Of a stretch of DNA of 64,000 bases, positions 44,429 through 53,726 are shown piece by piece. The stretch is from Agilicoccus flavus (GTDB lineage Bacteria > Actinomycetota > Actinomycetes > Actinomycetales > Dermatophilaceae). Under the pieces are notes generated by a model that worked only from the letters and a program-made list of their open reading frames with translations, ran no database searches and was not told where the DNA came from. Position 1 is the first letter of the stretch, and each line of letters begins with the position of its first letter. The DNA lies in the NCBI RefSeq assembly GCF_014857905.1, contig NZ_JACYXE010000010.1:1-64000 (forward strand), given 5' to 3'. The translations under genes and the position numbers were made by a program.

Positions 44429-45619
44429 ATGAATCCACCGGTCGCCGTCGTCTGGGACGAGCAGTTCACCGCCTACGACTTCGGCGTCGGTCATCCGATG
44501 AGCCCGGTGCGGCTCGATCTCACCGCGCGGTTGTGCCGCAGCTTCGACCTCTTCGACTCCCTCGACCTGGTCGCGCCCCAGGTGCCGGACGACGAGGTGC
44601 TGCTCACCGTCCACGACGCCGACTACGTCGCGGCCGTCAAGGCGGCCTCGATCGACCCGTCGTCGGCCGACTCCGCCTTCGGGCTGGGCACCGAGGACGA
44701 CCCCGCGTTCGTCGGGATGCACGACGCCGCGGCGCGGATCGCGGAGGGCACCCGGGCCGTGGCCGAGCGGGTGTGGACCGGAGCGGCCCGCCGCGGGGTC
44801 AACTTCACCGGCGGGATGCACCACGCGATGCGCGAACGGGCCTCCGGGTTCTGCGTCTACAACGACGCCGCCGTCGCCATCCACTGGCTGCTGGAGCACG
44901 GGGCCGAGCGCGTCGCCTACGTCGACGTCGACGCCCACCACGGTGACGGGGTCGAGCGCGCCTTCTGGAACGACCCCCGCGTCCTGACGATCTCGCTGCA
45001 CGAGACCGGCACGGTGCTCTTCCCCGGGACCGGCTTCCCCGGCGACCTCGGCGGCCCCGACGCCCTCGGCAGCGCCGTCAACGTCGCGCTGCCCCCGGGC
45101 ACGAACGACGCGATGTGGCTGCGGGCGTTCCACGCGGTGGCGCCGCCGGTGCTGCGCGCGTTCGCGCCTCAGGTGCTCATCACCCAGCACGGCGCCGACT
45201 CGCACGCGAACGACCCCCTCGCCCACCTGTCGATCTCCGTCGACGCCCAGCGACTCGTCATGACGACGCTGGCGGATCTCGCGGACGAGGTGTGCGAGGG
45301 GCGCTGGGTCGCCCTCGGCGGCGGCGGCTACGACGTCGTCGGCGTCGTGCCCCGGGCCTGGACCCACCTCGTGGCCGTCGCGGCCGGGCGGCCCATCGAC
45401 CCGGAGACCCCCGTCCCGGCCGACTGGCTCGAGGACGTCTCGACCCGGCTCGGGGTCGACGCCCCCCCGACGATGGGCGACGGCACCTCGGAGCGGGGGC
45501 GCATCTGGTGGCGCCCGTGGGACGGCGGCTACGACCCCGACACCTCCCTCGACCGGGCCGTCATGGCCACGCGGGAGGGCGTCTTCCCCTATCACGGGCT
45601 CGACATCTGGTTCGACTGA
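44429..45619 (+). CDS. acuC: acetoin utilization-type deacetylase AcuC
   Basis: 396 residues. Zinc-dependent class I histone-deacetylase fold; AcuC removes acetyl groups from lysine residues such as that of acetyl-CoA synthetase. GGMHHAMRERASGFCVYNDAAVAI has the catalytic His pair, YVDVDAHHGDGVERAFW the zinc ligands, and QHGADSHANDPLAHL the third ligand; ALGGGGYD ends the active site. The strong family resemblance is to actinobacterial AcuC; the physiological substrate here is unknown. Confidence 0.93.
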   Translation: MNPPVAVVWDEQFTAYDFGVGHPMSPVRLDLTARLCRSFDLFDSLDLVAPQVPDDEVLLTVHDADYVAAVKAASIDPSSADSAFGLGTEDDPAFVGMHDAAARIAEGTRAVAERVWTGAARRGVNFTGGMHHAMRERASGFCVYNDAAVAIHWLLEHGAERVAYVDVDAHHGDGVERAFWNDPRVLTISLHETGTVLFPGTGFPGDLGGPDALGSAVNVALPPGTNDAMWLRAFHAVAPPVLRAFAPQVLITQHGADSHANDPLAHLSISVDAQRLVMTTLADLADEVCEGRWVALGGGGYDVVGVVPRAWTHLVAVAAGRPIDPETPVPADWLEDVSTRLGVDAPPTMGDGTSERGRIWWRPWDGGYDPDTSLDRAVMATREGVFPYHGLDIWFD

Positions 45620-45771
45620 CCCGCGCGTGGCGTCCCCAGGGCTCCGCCACCGCCGTTTGGGGCGCCCGCCGGGACGGGAGTAGGGTTGACCGAAACCCGA
45701 AACCGGACGAGGTCCGGCAGACGGTCCCGGACCTACACCATCACCTCATCACCGCCGACCGAAGGACTCAC

Positions 45772-45870
45772 ATGGGCTCCGTCATCAAGAAGCGCCGCAA
45801 GCGGATGGCCAAGAAGAAGCACCGCAAGCTGCTCCGCAAGACGCGTCACCAGCGCCGCAACAAGAAGTAA
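45772..45870 (+). CDS. 30S ribosomal protein bS22 (AURKAIP1/COX24 domain)
   Basis: 32 residues, almost all Lys and Arg (MGSVIKKRRKRMAKKKHRKL, then RKTRHQRRNKK), the actinobacterial ribosomal protein first seen in mycobacterial 30S structures. The start has GAAGGA 5 nt upstream. Often missed because it is so small. Its leader (about 75 nt) follows a TAGGGT box at about 45681. Confidence 0.95.
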   Translation: MGSVIKKRRKRMAKKKHRKLLRKTRHQRRNKK

Positions 45871-45876
45871 CCCCCT

Positions 45877-45894
45877 CGCGGGCAGGTGCCCGCG
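45877..45894 (+). terminator. hairpin after bS22
   Basis: CGCGGGC-AGGT-GCCCGCG, 7-bp stem and 4-nt loop, 7 bp after the bS22 stop. Confidence 0.65.
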
Positions 45895-46115
45895 GGTCGG
45901 CGGGCGCGGCCCGACACGGACGGTCACTCCTCCTTCGGGAGCGGGTGGCCTTTTCCGTGCCCCGGCCCGCCCCGGCCCGACCCGATGAGCCCTGACGAGC
46001 CCTGACGAGCCCCCACGAGCCTGGCGCGCCGGGCCCGGCGGGCGTCCCGGCCCGGCGGGGGCGATCGGGGCCGACGCTAGGATCGGGGACGACCACTGCC
46101 GAAAGGGTGCCTGCG

Positions 46116-47195
46116 ATGTCCACGGTGCTCGTCACGGGCGCGTCCCGGTACCTGGGTGCCCGCGTCGCCCGCGAGCTGTGCGATGCCTCCGGGGTCGACC
46201 GGGTCATCGGGCTCGACGGCGTCGAGCCCCGGCACCCCCTCGGCGGGGCCGAGTTCGTCCGCTCGGACCTGCGCAACCCGCTCCTCGGACGCATCCTCGC
46301 GCGGGCCGACGTCGACGTCGTCCTGCACCTCAGCCTCACCGAGCCCCGCACGTCCCGGGAGCGCACCGCGACCAAGGAGCACAACGTCATCGGCACGATG
46401 CAGCTCCTCGCCGCGGCCCAGGCCCGCGCGGGCGTGCGGCGCGTCGTCCTCAAGTCCACCGCCTCGGTCTACGGATCGTCGGCCAAGGACCCTTCCCACT
46501 TCACCGAGGACGACGAGGCCCGGGGCGGACGCCGCGGCGGGTACGCGCGCGACGCCCTCGACGTCGAGGGCTACCTGCGGTCGGCGGCCCGCCGGCGCCC
46601 CGGCCTCGCGGCGTGCGTCCTGCGCCCGGCCCACGTCGTCGGCCCCCACGTGAGCAGCGCCATGACCGATTACCTGCGGTCGTCGTTCGCGCCCGTGCCG
46701 CTCGGCTTCGACGCGCGGCTGCAGGTCCTCCACGCCGACGACGCCGTGGGCGCGCTCGTCGCGGCCACGACGTCCGACGTCACGGGCACGATCAACGTCG
46801 CGGCGCCGGGAGTCGTCGGGCTGCGGCGCGCCGTGCGGCTCGCCGGCGGCACCCCCGTGCCCGTCGTCGTGTCGACCGGGCGCCTCCTGTCCGGGCTCGC
46901 CCGGCGGGTCCACCTGTGGGAGATGCCCGACGAGGCCATCGACCACCTCATGTGGGGCCGGGCCCTCGACACGACCCGGATGCGGCACGACCTGGGCTTC
47001 CACCCCCTCCACACGACGCGCGAGGCCCTGGCCGACCTCGGCGCCGCCGCCCCGGCGTCGCCCGCGCACGCGACCCTCGCGGCCGCGGCGGCCGCCGCCG
47101 ACGGACTCGCCGCCCGCCTCGACCCGGCGCTCGTCGGCACCGGGGCGCACGCCGTGCGCGGTCACGACGGCGCCGAGGCCGGACCCCGCCCGTGA
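46116..47195 (+). CDS. NAD-dependent epimerase/dehydratase family protein
   Basis: 359 residues. Extended SDR fold with the nucleotide motif VLVTGASRYLGARVAREL (GxxxxxG form) and the downstream STASVYGSS strand. The expected catalytic YxxxK is replaced by YARDALDVEGYL, so it may not be a classical epimerase. Downstream neighbours (acyltransferase, glutaredoxin, rex, hem genes) are a conserved actinobacterial order. The ATG at 46116 is chosen because GAAAGGG lies 8 nt upstream; a GTG at 46107 is possible. Confidence 0.85.
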   Translation: MSTVLVTGASRYLGARVARELCDASGVDRVIGLDGVEPRHPLGGAEFVRSDLRNPLLGRILARADVDVVLHLSLTEPRTSRERTATKEHNVIGTMQLLAAAQARAGVRRVVLKSTASVYGSSAKDPSHFTEDDEARGGRRGGYARDALDVEGYLRSAARRRPGLAACVLRPAHVVGPHVSSAMTDYLRSSFAPVPLGFDARLQVLHADDAVGALVAATTSDVTGTINVAAPGVVGLRRAVRLAGGTPVPVVVSTGRLLSGLARRVHLWEMPDEAIDHLMWGRALDTTRMRHDLGFHPLHTTREALADLGAAAPASPAHATLAAAAAAADGLAARLDPALVGTGAHAVRGHDGAEAGPRP

Positions 47196-48163
47196 GCCAC
47201 GACCCGACGGGGCGCGACGACGGACGCGACCACGCCGACGACGCGCGCGCCCAGGTCGCCCGGCTCGTGGGCCTGCTCGTGGCCGTCCTGCGCTGGTCGG
47301 CGCGCGAGGCGGGCGTCCCCGAGACGCAGATCGAGGCCGAGGTGGCCTCGACGCTCGCCTACGCACGCCGGGCGGTCACCGGCGAGAGCGCGGTGGATGA
47401 GTTCGGGTTCGACCCCGACTTCACCGAGCACGTCTACCTGCCGATCCTGCGCCCGCTCTACCGGCGGTGGTTCCGCACCCAGGTCCACGGCGCGGAGAAC
47501 CTGCCCCGCGACGGGGGCGCGCTCGTCGTCGCCAACCACTCCGGCACCATCGCGATCGACTCGGTGATGACGCAGGTCGCCGTCCACGAGCACACCCCCG
47601 ACCACCGGTTCCTGCGCCTGCTCGGGGCCGACCTCGTCTTCGCGACCCCGTTCCTCGGGCAGGTGGCGCGCCGCGCCGGCACGACCCTCGCCTCGCGCGG
47701 CGACGCCCACCGCCTCCTCGAGGCGGGGGAGCTCGTCGGGGTCTGGCCCGAGGGGTTCAAGGGCGTCGGCAAGCCGTTCAGCGAGCGCTACCGGCTGCAA
47801 CGCTTCGGCCGCGGCGGGTTCGTGGCGGCCGCGCTGCGGACCGGGTCGCCCGTCGTGCCCTGTTCCATCGTGGGCGCGGAGGAGTCCTACCCGATGATCG
47901 CCGACCTCGCCCCGGTCGCGCAGGCGCTCGGCCTGCCGTACTTCCCGCTCACTCCGACGTTCCCGCACCTGGGGCTCCTCGGTCTCGTGCCCCTCCCGAC
48001 GCGGTGGATCATCGACTTCGGCGAGCCGCTGGACACGACCGGCCTCGGCCCCGACGACGCGGACGACCCCCTCGTCGTGTTCGACCTCACCGACCGCGTG
48101 CGCGAGCACATCCAGACCCGGCTGCACCGGCTGCTCTCCGAACGCGGTCACCCGTTCACCTGA
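47192..48163 (+). CDS. lysophospholipid acyltransferase family protein
   Basis: 323 residues. PlsC-type acyltransferase. VVANHSGTIAIDS carries the HxxxxD-like active site in the longer spacing common to this actinobacterial branch; VWPEGFKGVGKPFSERYRLQRFGRGGFVAAAL holds the glycerophosphate-binding block. The N-terminal 60 residues are hydrophilic. The substrate may be lyso-phospholipid or another alcohol. GTG start overlaps the epimerase stop (GTGA). Confidence 0.9.
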   Translation: MSHDPTGRDDGRDHADDARAQVARLVGLLVAVLRWSAREAGVPETQIEAEVASTLAYARRAVTGESAVDEFGFDPDFTEHVYLPILRPLYRRWFRTQVHGAENLPRDGGALVVANHSGTIAIDSVMTQVAVHEHTPDHRFLRLLGADLVFATPFLGQVARRAGTTLASRGDAHRLLEAGELVGVWPEGFKGVGKPFSERYRLQRFGRGGFVAAALRTGSPVVPCSIVGAEESYPMIADLAPVAQALGLPYFPLTPTFPHLGLLGLVPLPTRWIIDFGEPLDTTGLGPDDADDPLVVFDLTDRVREHIQTRLHRLLSERGHPFT

Positions 48164-48231
48164 GGTGGGCTCGAGGCGGGCGGCGCCGTCCTCGCGGGGA
48201 ACTCCGGCCCCGTGGTGTTGAACGAGCGTCA

Positions 48232-48237
48232 TACAGT
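48232..48237 (+). promoter_or_regulatory. -10 element TACAGT, leaderless glutaredoxin gene
   Basis: TACAGT ends 7 nt before the ATG at 48245. Confidence 0.55.
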
Positions 48238-48244
48238 GGTCGGC

Positions 48245-48550
48245 ATGGACAACACGTCAGACACCACGTCGGGCGGGGCGGACCGGTCGTCCGCCGCCAG
48301 GATCACGCTCGTCGGTCGACCCGGATGTCACCTGTGCAAGATGGCGCGCGAGGTGATCCGCGGCGTCGCCGAAGACCTCGACGTCACGTGGGAAGAGGTC
48401 TCGATCCTCGACCTGCGCGACCCCGACCCGCTGTGGTGGGAGCAACTGCCCATCACTCTCGTCGACGGCGAGCAGCACGACTACTGGCGCGTCAGCGCGA
48501 GCCGGCTGCGGGCCGCGCTCGCCTCCGCCCCCACCCCGGCGCACGCCTGA
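48245..48550 (+). CDS. glutaredoxin-like thiol protein
   Basis: 101 residues. Thioredoxin-fold protein with the redox-active dithiol in RPGCHLCKMA (CxxC) and PITLVDGEQHDYWRVSASRLRAAL at the C-terminus, typical of the glutaredoxin-like (DUF836) group. The first 25 residues are Ser/Thr-rich. It lies between the acyltransferase gene and rex, as commonly found. Confidence 0.9.
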   Translation: MDNTSDTTSGGADRSSAARITLVGRPGCHLCKMAREVIRGVAEDLDVTWEEVSILDLRDPDPLWWEQLPITLVDGEQHDYWRVSASRLRAALASAPTPAHA

Positions 48551-48773
48551 CGCCCTCGGCGCCCCCACGGGGGCGCGCCCGGGCCCGGGCGGGCGGCGAG
48601 CGTTTGGTGGCAACCCTGCGGCGGTCCTAGAGTGAGTCGACGGCGCACCGGAACGGCCCCCCCGGGGACGGACCACCGCCGGACCGGCCCGCCCGCCGGG
48701 GTCATGCCCGCCGGACGTCTCGTCCCGCGCCGTCTTGACCACTCCGTTCGATGCGAGGAGCCGGTGACCTCCG

Positions 48774-49601
48774 TTGCCTGCCGAGACCACAGCCCGTCGG
48801 GACATCCCCGACGCCACGGTCGCCAGGATTCCGGAGTACCTGCGGGCCCTCGCCGCGCTCGGCGGTGACGACCTCGCCACCGTATCGTCCGTGGAGCTCG
48901 CGGCCGCGGCCGGTGTCGGTCCCGCCCAGCTCCGCAAGGATCTCAGCTATCTCGGCGCGCACGGCGTGCGGGGGGTCGGCTACGACGCCCGCACCCTCGC
49001 CCGCGAGATCGGCGCCCGGTTGGGGGTCTCCCACGGCTGGCCCGTCGTCCTCGTCGGGGCCGGGCGCCTCGGCCGCGCCCTCGCCGACCACTCCGGGTTG
49101 AGCGGGGCCGGCTTCGAGGTCGTGGCCGTGCTCGACCGCGATCCGGCCGTCGTCGGGCGCCGCGCCGGCGGACTCGTCATCGAGGACGTCGCCCGGCTGA
49201 CCGAGATCGTCTCCGGCCTCGACCGGGTCCTCGGCGTCGTCGCCACGTCCGCCGCGGGCGCGCAGTCGGCGGCCGACGCCCTCGTGGCCGCCGGCGTGAC
49301 CTCGATGCTCACGCTGGCACCGGGCACCCTCGCCGTTCCGGCGCACGTCCACGTCCGCCGCCTCGACGTGGCCCACGAGCTGCAGATCCTTGCGTTCCAC
49401 GCCGAGAACGGCTCGGCGCCCGCCGGAGCGGCCGGCATGCCGGCCGCCCACGAGGCGTTGACGCCCGGTGGCGTGGATCGCGCGTCGGGCCTCGACGCGC
49501 AGGGCGCCCCCCGGGCCCGGACCGCGACGCAGGTGTCGCCGGCCCCGGCCGGCGCGACGCCGGACCCGGAGCCCTCACCGCTGGAAGGAACGGCATCATG
49601 A
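48774..49601 (+). CDS. rex: redox-sensing transcriptional repressor Rex
   Basis: 275 residues. Rex senses NADH/NAD+ and represses respiratory genes. N-terminal winged helix (ARRDIPDATVARIPEYLRAL, VSSVELAAAAGVGPAQLRKDLSYLGAHGVRGVGYD) and the Rossmann domain (VVLVGAGRLGRALADH) are unmistakable. An upstream in-frame stop at 48765 forces the start to TTG at 48774, a rare start codon; the only purine-rich candidate site is far upstream. The last 60 residues are a Pro/Ala-rich extension beyond normal Rex length. The stop overlaps hemA (ATGA). Confidence 0.93.
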   Translation: MPAETTARRDIPDATVARIPEYLRALAALGGDDLATVSSVELAAAAGVGPAQLRKDLSYLGAHGVRGVGYDARTLAREIGARLGVSHGWPVVLVGAGRLGRALADHSGLSGAGFEVVAVLDRDPAVVGRRAGGLVIEDVARLTEIVSGLDRVLGVVATSAAGAQSAADALVAAGVTSMLTLAPGTLAVPAHVHVRRLDVAHELQILAFHAENGSAPAGAAGMPAAHEALTPGGVDRASGLDAQGAPRARTATQVSPAPAGATPDPEPSPLEGTAS

Positions 49602-50917
49602 GCCTCGTCGTCATCGGTCTGTCCCACCGCACGGCCCCGCTCGACGTGCTCGAGAGCGTCGTGCTGACCCCGGCCCAGGCCGACGCGGTCGGCCGGGCCC
49701 TCGTGTGCGGGGACCACGTGCGTGAGGCCGTCGTCGTCGGGACGTGCAACCGGCTCGAGGTCTACGCCGAGGCCGCGACCTTCCACGGCGCCATCGACGA
49801 GGTCGTCGCGGCCCTGCGCGAGGCCGTGGGCGTCGACGTGGCCGGCCTGCGCGACCACCTCTACGTCCACTACGAGGACCGCGCCATCGCGCACACGTTC
49901 TCGGTCGCCTGCGGGCTGGAGTCGATGGCGGTGGGGGAGCCGCAGATCCTCGGTCAGCTGCGCACCGCGCTCGACCGGGCGCGCGGCGTCGGCACCGTCG
50001 GCACGTCCCTCAACCTCCTCTTCCAGCAGGCGCTGCGGGTCGGCAAGCGCGCGCACTCCGAGACCGGGCTGGACCGGGCCGGGGCCTCGCTCGTCGGTGA
50101 GGGGCTCGACGTCGCCGCCGAGGTCCTCGGCGGACTGTCCGACGCGCGCGTCCTCGTCCTCGGGGCGGGGTCGATGAGCGCGCTCGCGGCGACGACCGTC
50201 GCGCGCCGCGGCCCGGCCCACCTCGACATCGTCAACCGCACCCGCGGCAAGGCCGAACGCCTCGCGGCGTCCCTGGACGCCGGCGTCCGCGAATGGGACG
50301 ACCTGCCCGCGGCCCTCGCCGACGCGGACGTCGTCGTCACGTGCACGGGGGCGGTCGGGCACGTCGTCTCCACGGATCTCGCCGGGGCGGGCCTGGCCGC
50401 GCGGCGGGCGGAGGGCGTGCGCGGGCCGCAGGTCTACGTCGACCTCGCACTCCCGCGCGACGTCGACCCGCCCGTCGCCGCACTGCCCGGCGCCCACGTC
50501 ATCGACCTCGAGGCGATCGGGGCGCGACTGTCCACCCGGGACGGCGGGTCCGCCGTCGCCGCCGTCCGCGATCTCGTCACCGCCGAGGTCGCCGCCTTCC
50601 TCGTCACGGCGCGCGCCCAGCAGGTGGCGCCCACCGTCGCCGCGCTGCGCTCGCGGGCCGCGGCCGTCGTCGGGGACGAGCTCGACCGCCTCGACCGCCG
50701 GCTCCCCGAGCTCGACCCCGCCTCGCGTGAGGAGGTGTCGCGCGCCGTGCGCCGGATCGTCGACAAGCTCCTGCACACGCCCACGGTGCGGGTCAAGGAG
50801 CTGGCCGGCCGCGACCAGACCGGCGACTACGCCCAGGTGCTGCGCGAGTTGTTCGACCTCGACAGCCGCGACGTCGCCGCGGTGAGCACGCCCCCGAACC
50901 GGGGAGGGACGACGTGA
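49598..50917 (+). CDS. hemA: glutamyl-tRNA reductase
   Basis: 439 residues. First committed step of C5-type tetrapyrrole synthesis: glutamyl-tRNA to glutamate-1-semialdehyde with NADPH. LSHRTAPLDVLE, VVGTCNRLEVYAEA with the catalytic Cys, ESMAVGEPQILGQLRTAL and LGAGSMSALAATTVARRG (NADPH site) are all present. GGAAGGAAC is 5 nt before the ATG, which overlaps the rex stop, so rex and hemA are translationally coupled. Confidence 0.97.
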   Translation: MSLVVIGLSHRTAPLDVLESVVLTPAQADAVGRALVCGDHVREAVVVGTCNRLEVYAEAATFHGAIDEVVAALREAVGVDVAGLRDHLYVHYEDRAIAHTFSVACGLESMAVGEPQILGQLRTALDRARGVGTVGTSLNLLFQQALRVGKRAHSETGLDRAGASLVGEGLDVAAEVLGGLSDARVLVLGAGSMSALAATTVARRGPAHLDIVNRTRGKAERLAASLDAGVREWDDLPAALADADVVVTCTGAVGHVVSTDLAGAGLAARRAEGVRGPQVYVDLALPRDVDPPVAALPGAHVIDLEAIGARLSTRDGGSAVAAVRDLVTAEVAAFLVTARAQQVAPTVAALRSRAAAVVGDELDRLDRRLPELDPASREEVSRAVRRIVDKLLHTPTVRVKELAGRDQTGDYAQVLRELFDLDSRDVAAVSTPPNRGGTT

Positions 50918-52080
50918 GTCGCCTCCGCCTCGGAACCCGCCGCAGCGACCTCGCCGTCACCCAGTCGACGTGGGTGGCCGACCGGTTGCGCGCCCTCGGC
51001 CACGAGGTCGAGATCGTCGAGATCGTCACCGAGGGGGACGTCGACCGGTCGCCGCTCACCCAGATCGGCGGCACCGGCGTGTTCGCCGCCGCCATCCGGA
51101 CCGCGCTGACGCAGGGGCGCATCGACGTCGCCGTGCACTCCCTCAAGGACCTGCCCGTCACGCCCGAGCCGGGCCTCGTCGTGGCGGCCGTGCCCCCGCG
51201 CGAGACCCCGGCCGACGCCCTCGTCGCCGACGGCGGGGGCGGGATCGCCGACCTGCCGGCCGGAGCCGTCGTCGGGACCGGGTCCCCGCGACGCTCCGCC
51301 CAGCTCGCCGCGGCCCGCCCGGACCTGCGGGTGCGGCCCCTGCGCGGCAACGTCGGCACCCGCCTGGCCAAGGTCGGCGCCGAGCTCGACGCGGTCGTCC
51401 TCGCCGCCGCGGGGCTGACGCGCCTCGGGCTGCTCGAGGAGTCCGGCGCCGCCGTCCTGCCCCCCGAGGTCATGCTGCCGGCGCCCGGCCAGGGCGCCCT
51501 GGCCGTCGAGTGCCGCAGCGACGACGCGCCGACGCTCGCCGCCACCGCCCCGCTCGAGGACGCGATCACCCGCCTGACCGTCACCGCCGAGCGCGCCCTG
51601 CTCGCGGCCCTCGAGGCCGGGTGCACGGCGCCCGTCGGGGCGCTCGCCCGCGTCGTCACGCGCGAGGAGGCCGAGGGCCTGGGCGCGGAGGTCTCGGCCC
51701 CGCCGCGCCTGCGCGACGCGCCGCCCGACCGGCCCGGCCCGCACGACCCGGCGGACCCCGCGGAGCACCTCCTCGTCCTCGACGCCTTCGCCGGATCCGA
51801 CGACGCGTCGATCTCGTTGCGTCGTCGCGGAATCATCGGGCTGCCTCCGGACGTTGTGCAGGATGCGGAGGAGTCGACACCACGCCTGCAGACCGGTTCG
51901 GGCGCGGACGCGCTCGCCGCGGCCACGCACCTGGGCCGCGACGTGGCGGCCCGTCTGCTCGCCGCGGGCGCGGACCGCATCCCGGCGACCATGCGGCTGC
52001 GCGACGCCCCGGCCCCCGATCTCGCCCCTCCCGAGGCGGCCCCGCCGGCCGCCACCGACACCACGAACGAGCAGGAGTGA
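50914..52080 (+). CDS. hemC: porphobilinogen deaminase (hydroxymethylbilane synthase)
   Basis: 388 residues, longer than the typical about 310. Polymerises four porphobilinogens. [68 protein letters not shown] and the cofactor attachment Cys in [15 protein letters not shown] are normal. The extra length is an about 75-residue Asp/Pro-rich segment after the cofactor Cys and a Pro/Ala tail. GTG start overlapping hemA. Confidence 0.96.
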   Translation: MSRLRLGTRRSDLAVTQSTWVADRLRALGHEVEIVEIVTEGDVDRSPLTQIGGTGVFAAAIRTALTQGRIDVAVHSLKDLPVTPEPGLVVAAVPPRETPADALVADGGGGIADLPAGAVVGTGSPRRSAQLAAARPDLRVRPLRGNVGTRLAKVGAELDAVVLAAAGLTRLGLLEESGAAVLPPEVMLPAPGQGALAVECRSDDAPTLAATAPLEDAITRLTVTAERALLAALEAGCTAPVGALARVVTREEAEGLGAEVSAPPRLRDAPPDRPGPHDPADPAEHLLVLDAFAGSDDASISLRRRGIIGLPPDVVQDAEESTPRLQTGSGADALAAATHLGRDVAARLLAAGADRIPATMRLRDAPAPDLAPPEAAPPAATDTTNEQE

Positions 52081-52085
52081 CCGCC

Positions 52086-53726
52086 GTGAGTACCGGCCAC
52101 GATCACCGCGCCCCGTCCACGGAGCTGCCCCGAGTCGCCTTCGTCGGCACCGGCCCCGGAGACCCGGGTCTCATGACCATGCGAGGGGCCGAGCTCATCG
52201 CCGCGGCCGACGTGCTCGTCGTCGACCCCGGCACCGCCGAGGTCCTCGCCGCCCACTCGATCCCGGAGGTCGAGGTCGTCGAGGCGTGTCACGCCGACCG
52301 CGGCACCGCCCTGACCCGCGCCGCGCGCGCTCGTCTCGTCGTGTCCACGGCCAAGGCGGTCGCCAAGCGGACCGCCCCGAACCGCGGGCTCGTCGTGCGC
52401 GTCACCACGGGAGACGTCGGCCGCTCCGGCACCCTGACCACCGAGCTGTCGGCCTGCCACAAGGCCGGCATCGAGGTCGAGGTCGTGCCGGGTGTCGACA
52501 GCGCGCAGGCCGCCTCGGCCTACGCCGGCGTGCCGCTGAGCACCGACGCCTCGCCGACCGTCCTCACGTACGCGGGCAACCCGGCCAAGGCCGATTTCGG
52601 CGCGGCCGCATCGGAGTCCGTCACGGTCGTCGTCCACGGCGAGCCCGAGCAGCTCGCCGACGCCCTCGCCCGGGTGCTCAAGGCGGGTCGCGACGCGTCG
52701 ACCCCGGTCGCGCTCACCGAGCACGGCACGACGACGAAGCAGCACACGTACACCTCGAGCCTCGCCGAGGCCATCGACGCCCTCGAGGCCGGGCGGGCCG
52801 GCGAGCCGTCGGTCGCGGTCGTCGGCCGCGGCGTCGACCAGCGCGACGAGCTGTCGTGGTTCGAGACCCGGCCGCTGTTCGGGTGGCGCGTGCTCCTTCC
52901 ACGGACGAAGGACCAGTCCGAGACGACGCTGTCGCGGCTCACGATGTACGGCGCCCGCGGCGAGGTCGTGCCGACCATCAGCGTCGAGCCGCCCCGCACC
53001 CCGCAGCAGATGCAGCGGGCGATCAAGGGACTCGTCACCGGCCGCTACGAGTGGGTGGGCTTCACGTCCGTCAACGCGGTCAAGGCGGTCAAGGAGAAGC
53101 TCGCCGAGATCGGACTCGACGTCCGCGCCTTCGCCGGCCTGAAGATCGCCGCGGTGGGCGGGGTCACCGCCGACGCCCTGCGCGACTGGGGCCTCGAGCC
53201 CGACCTCGTGCCCAGCGGCGAGAGCTCGGCGCAGGGACTGCTCGACGAATGGCCGCCCTACGACGACGTCCTCGACCCGATCAACGGGGTCTTCCTGCCG
53301 CGGGCCGACATCGCGACCGACACCCTCGTCGCGGGCCTGCAGGGGATGGGCTGGGAGGTCGACGACGTCACCGCGTACCGCACGGTGCGCGCCGCGCCGC
53401 CGCCCGCCCCCGTGCGGGAGGCGATCAAGTCCGGCGCCTACGACGCGGTCCTGTTCACGTCGTCCTCGACGGTGCGCAACCTCGTCGGCATCGCCGGCAA
53501 GCCGCACCCGTCGACCGTCGTCGCGTGCATCGGCCCGGCTACCGCCAAGACGGCGCAGGAGCACGGCCTGTCGGTCGCGGTCCTCGCCGAGGAGGCGTCG
53601 TCCGAGGCGCTCGTCGACGCGCTCGCCGCGTACGGCCGCGGGCTGCGCGCGGAGGCCATGGCCGCGGGCGAGGACGTCGTCCGCCCCAGCGACCGCCGCA
53701 CCACCGGGCGCCGGAAGGCCCGATGA
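52086..53726 (+). CDS. hemD: fused uroporphyrinogen-III C-methyltransferase (CobA) / uroporphyrinogen-III synthase (HemD)
   Basis: 546 residues. Residues about 15-260 are a tetrapyrrole methylase domain ([49 protein letters not shown]); residues about 265-520 are HemD ([67 protein letters not shown]). HemD closes hydroxymethylbilane to uroporphyrinogen III. In the methylase domain the canonical GGDPF segment is replaced by [10 protein letters not shown], as in actinobacterial fusions, so methylation is doubtful. GTG start with GCAGGAG inside the hemC tail. Confidence 0.93.
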   Translation: MSTGHDHRAPSTELPRVAFVGTGPGDPGLMTMRGAELIAAADVLVVDPGTAEVLAAHSIPEVEVVEACHADRGTALTRAARARLVVSTAKAVAKRTAPNRGLVVRVTTGDVGRSGTLTTELSACHKAGIEVEVVPGVDSAQAASAYAGVPLSTDASPTVLTYAGNPAKADFGAAASESVTVVVHGEPEQLADALARVLKAGRDASTPVALTEHGTTTKQHTYTSSLAEAIDALEAGRAGEPSVAVVGRGVDQRDELSWFETRPLFGWRVLLPRTKDQSETTLSRLTMYGARGEVVPTISVEPPRTPQQMQRAIKGLVTGRYEWVGFTSVNAVKAVKEKLAEIGLDVRAFAGLKIAAVGGVTADALRDWGLEPDLVPSGESSAQGLLDEWPPYDDVLDPINGVFLPRADIATDTLVAGLQGMGWEVDDVTAYRTVRAAPPPAPVREAIKSGAYDAVLFTSSSTVRNLVGIAGKPHPSTVVACIGPATAKTAQEHGLSVAVLAEEASSEALVDALAAYGRGLRAEAMAAGEDVVRPSDRRTTGRRKAR

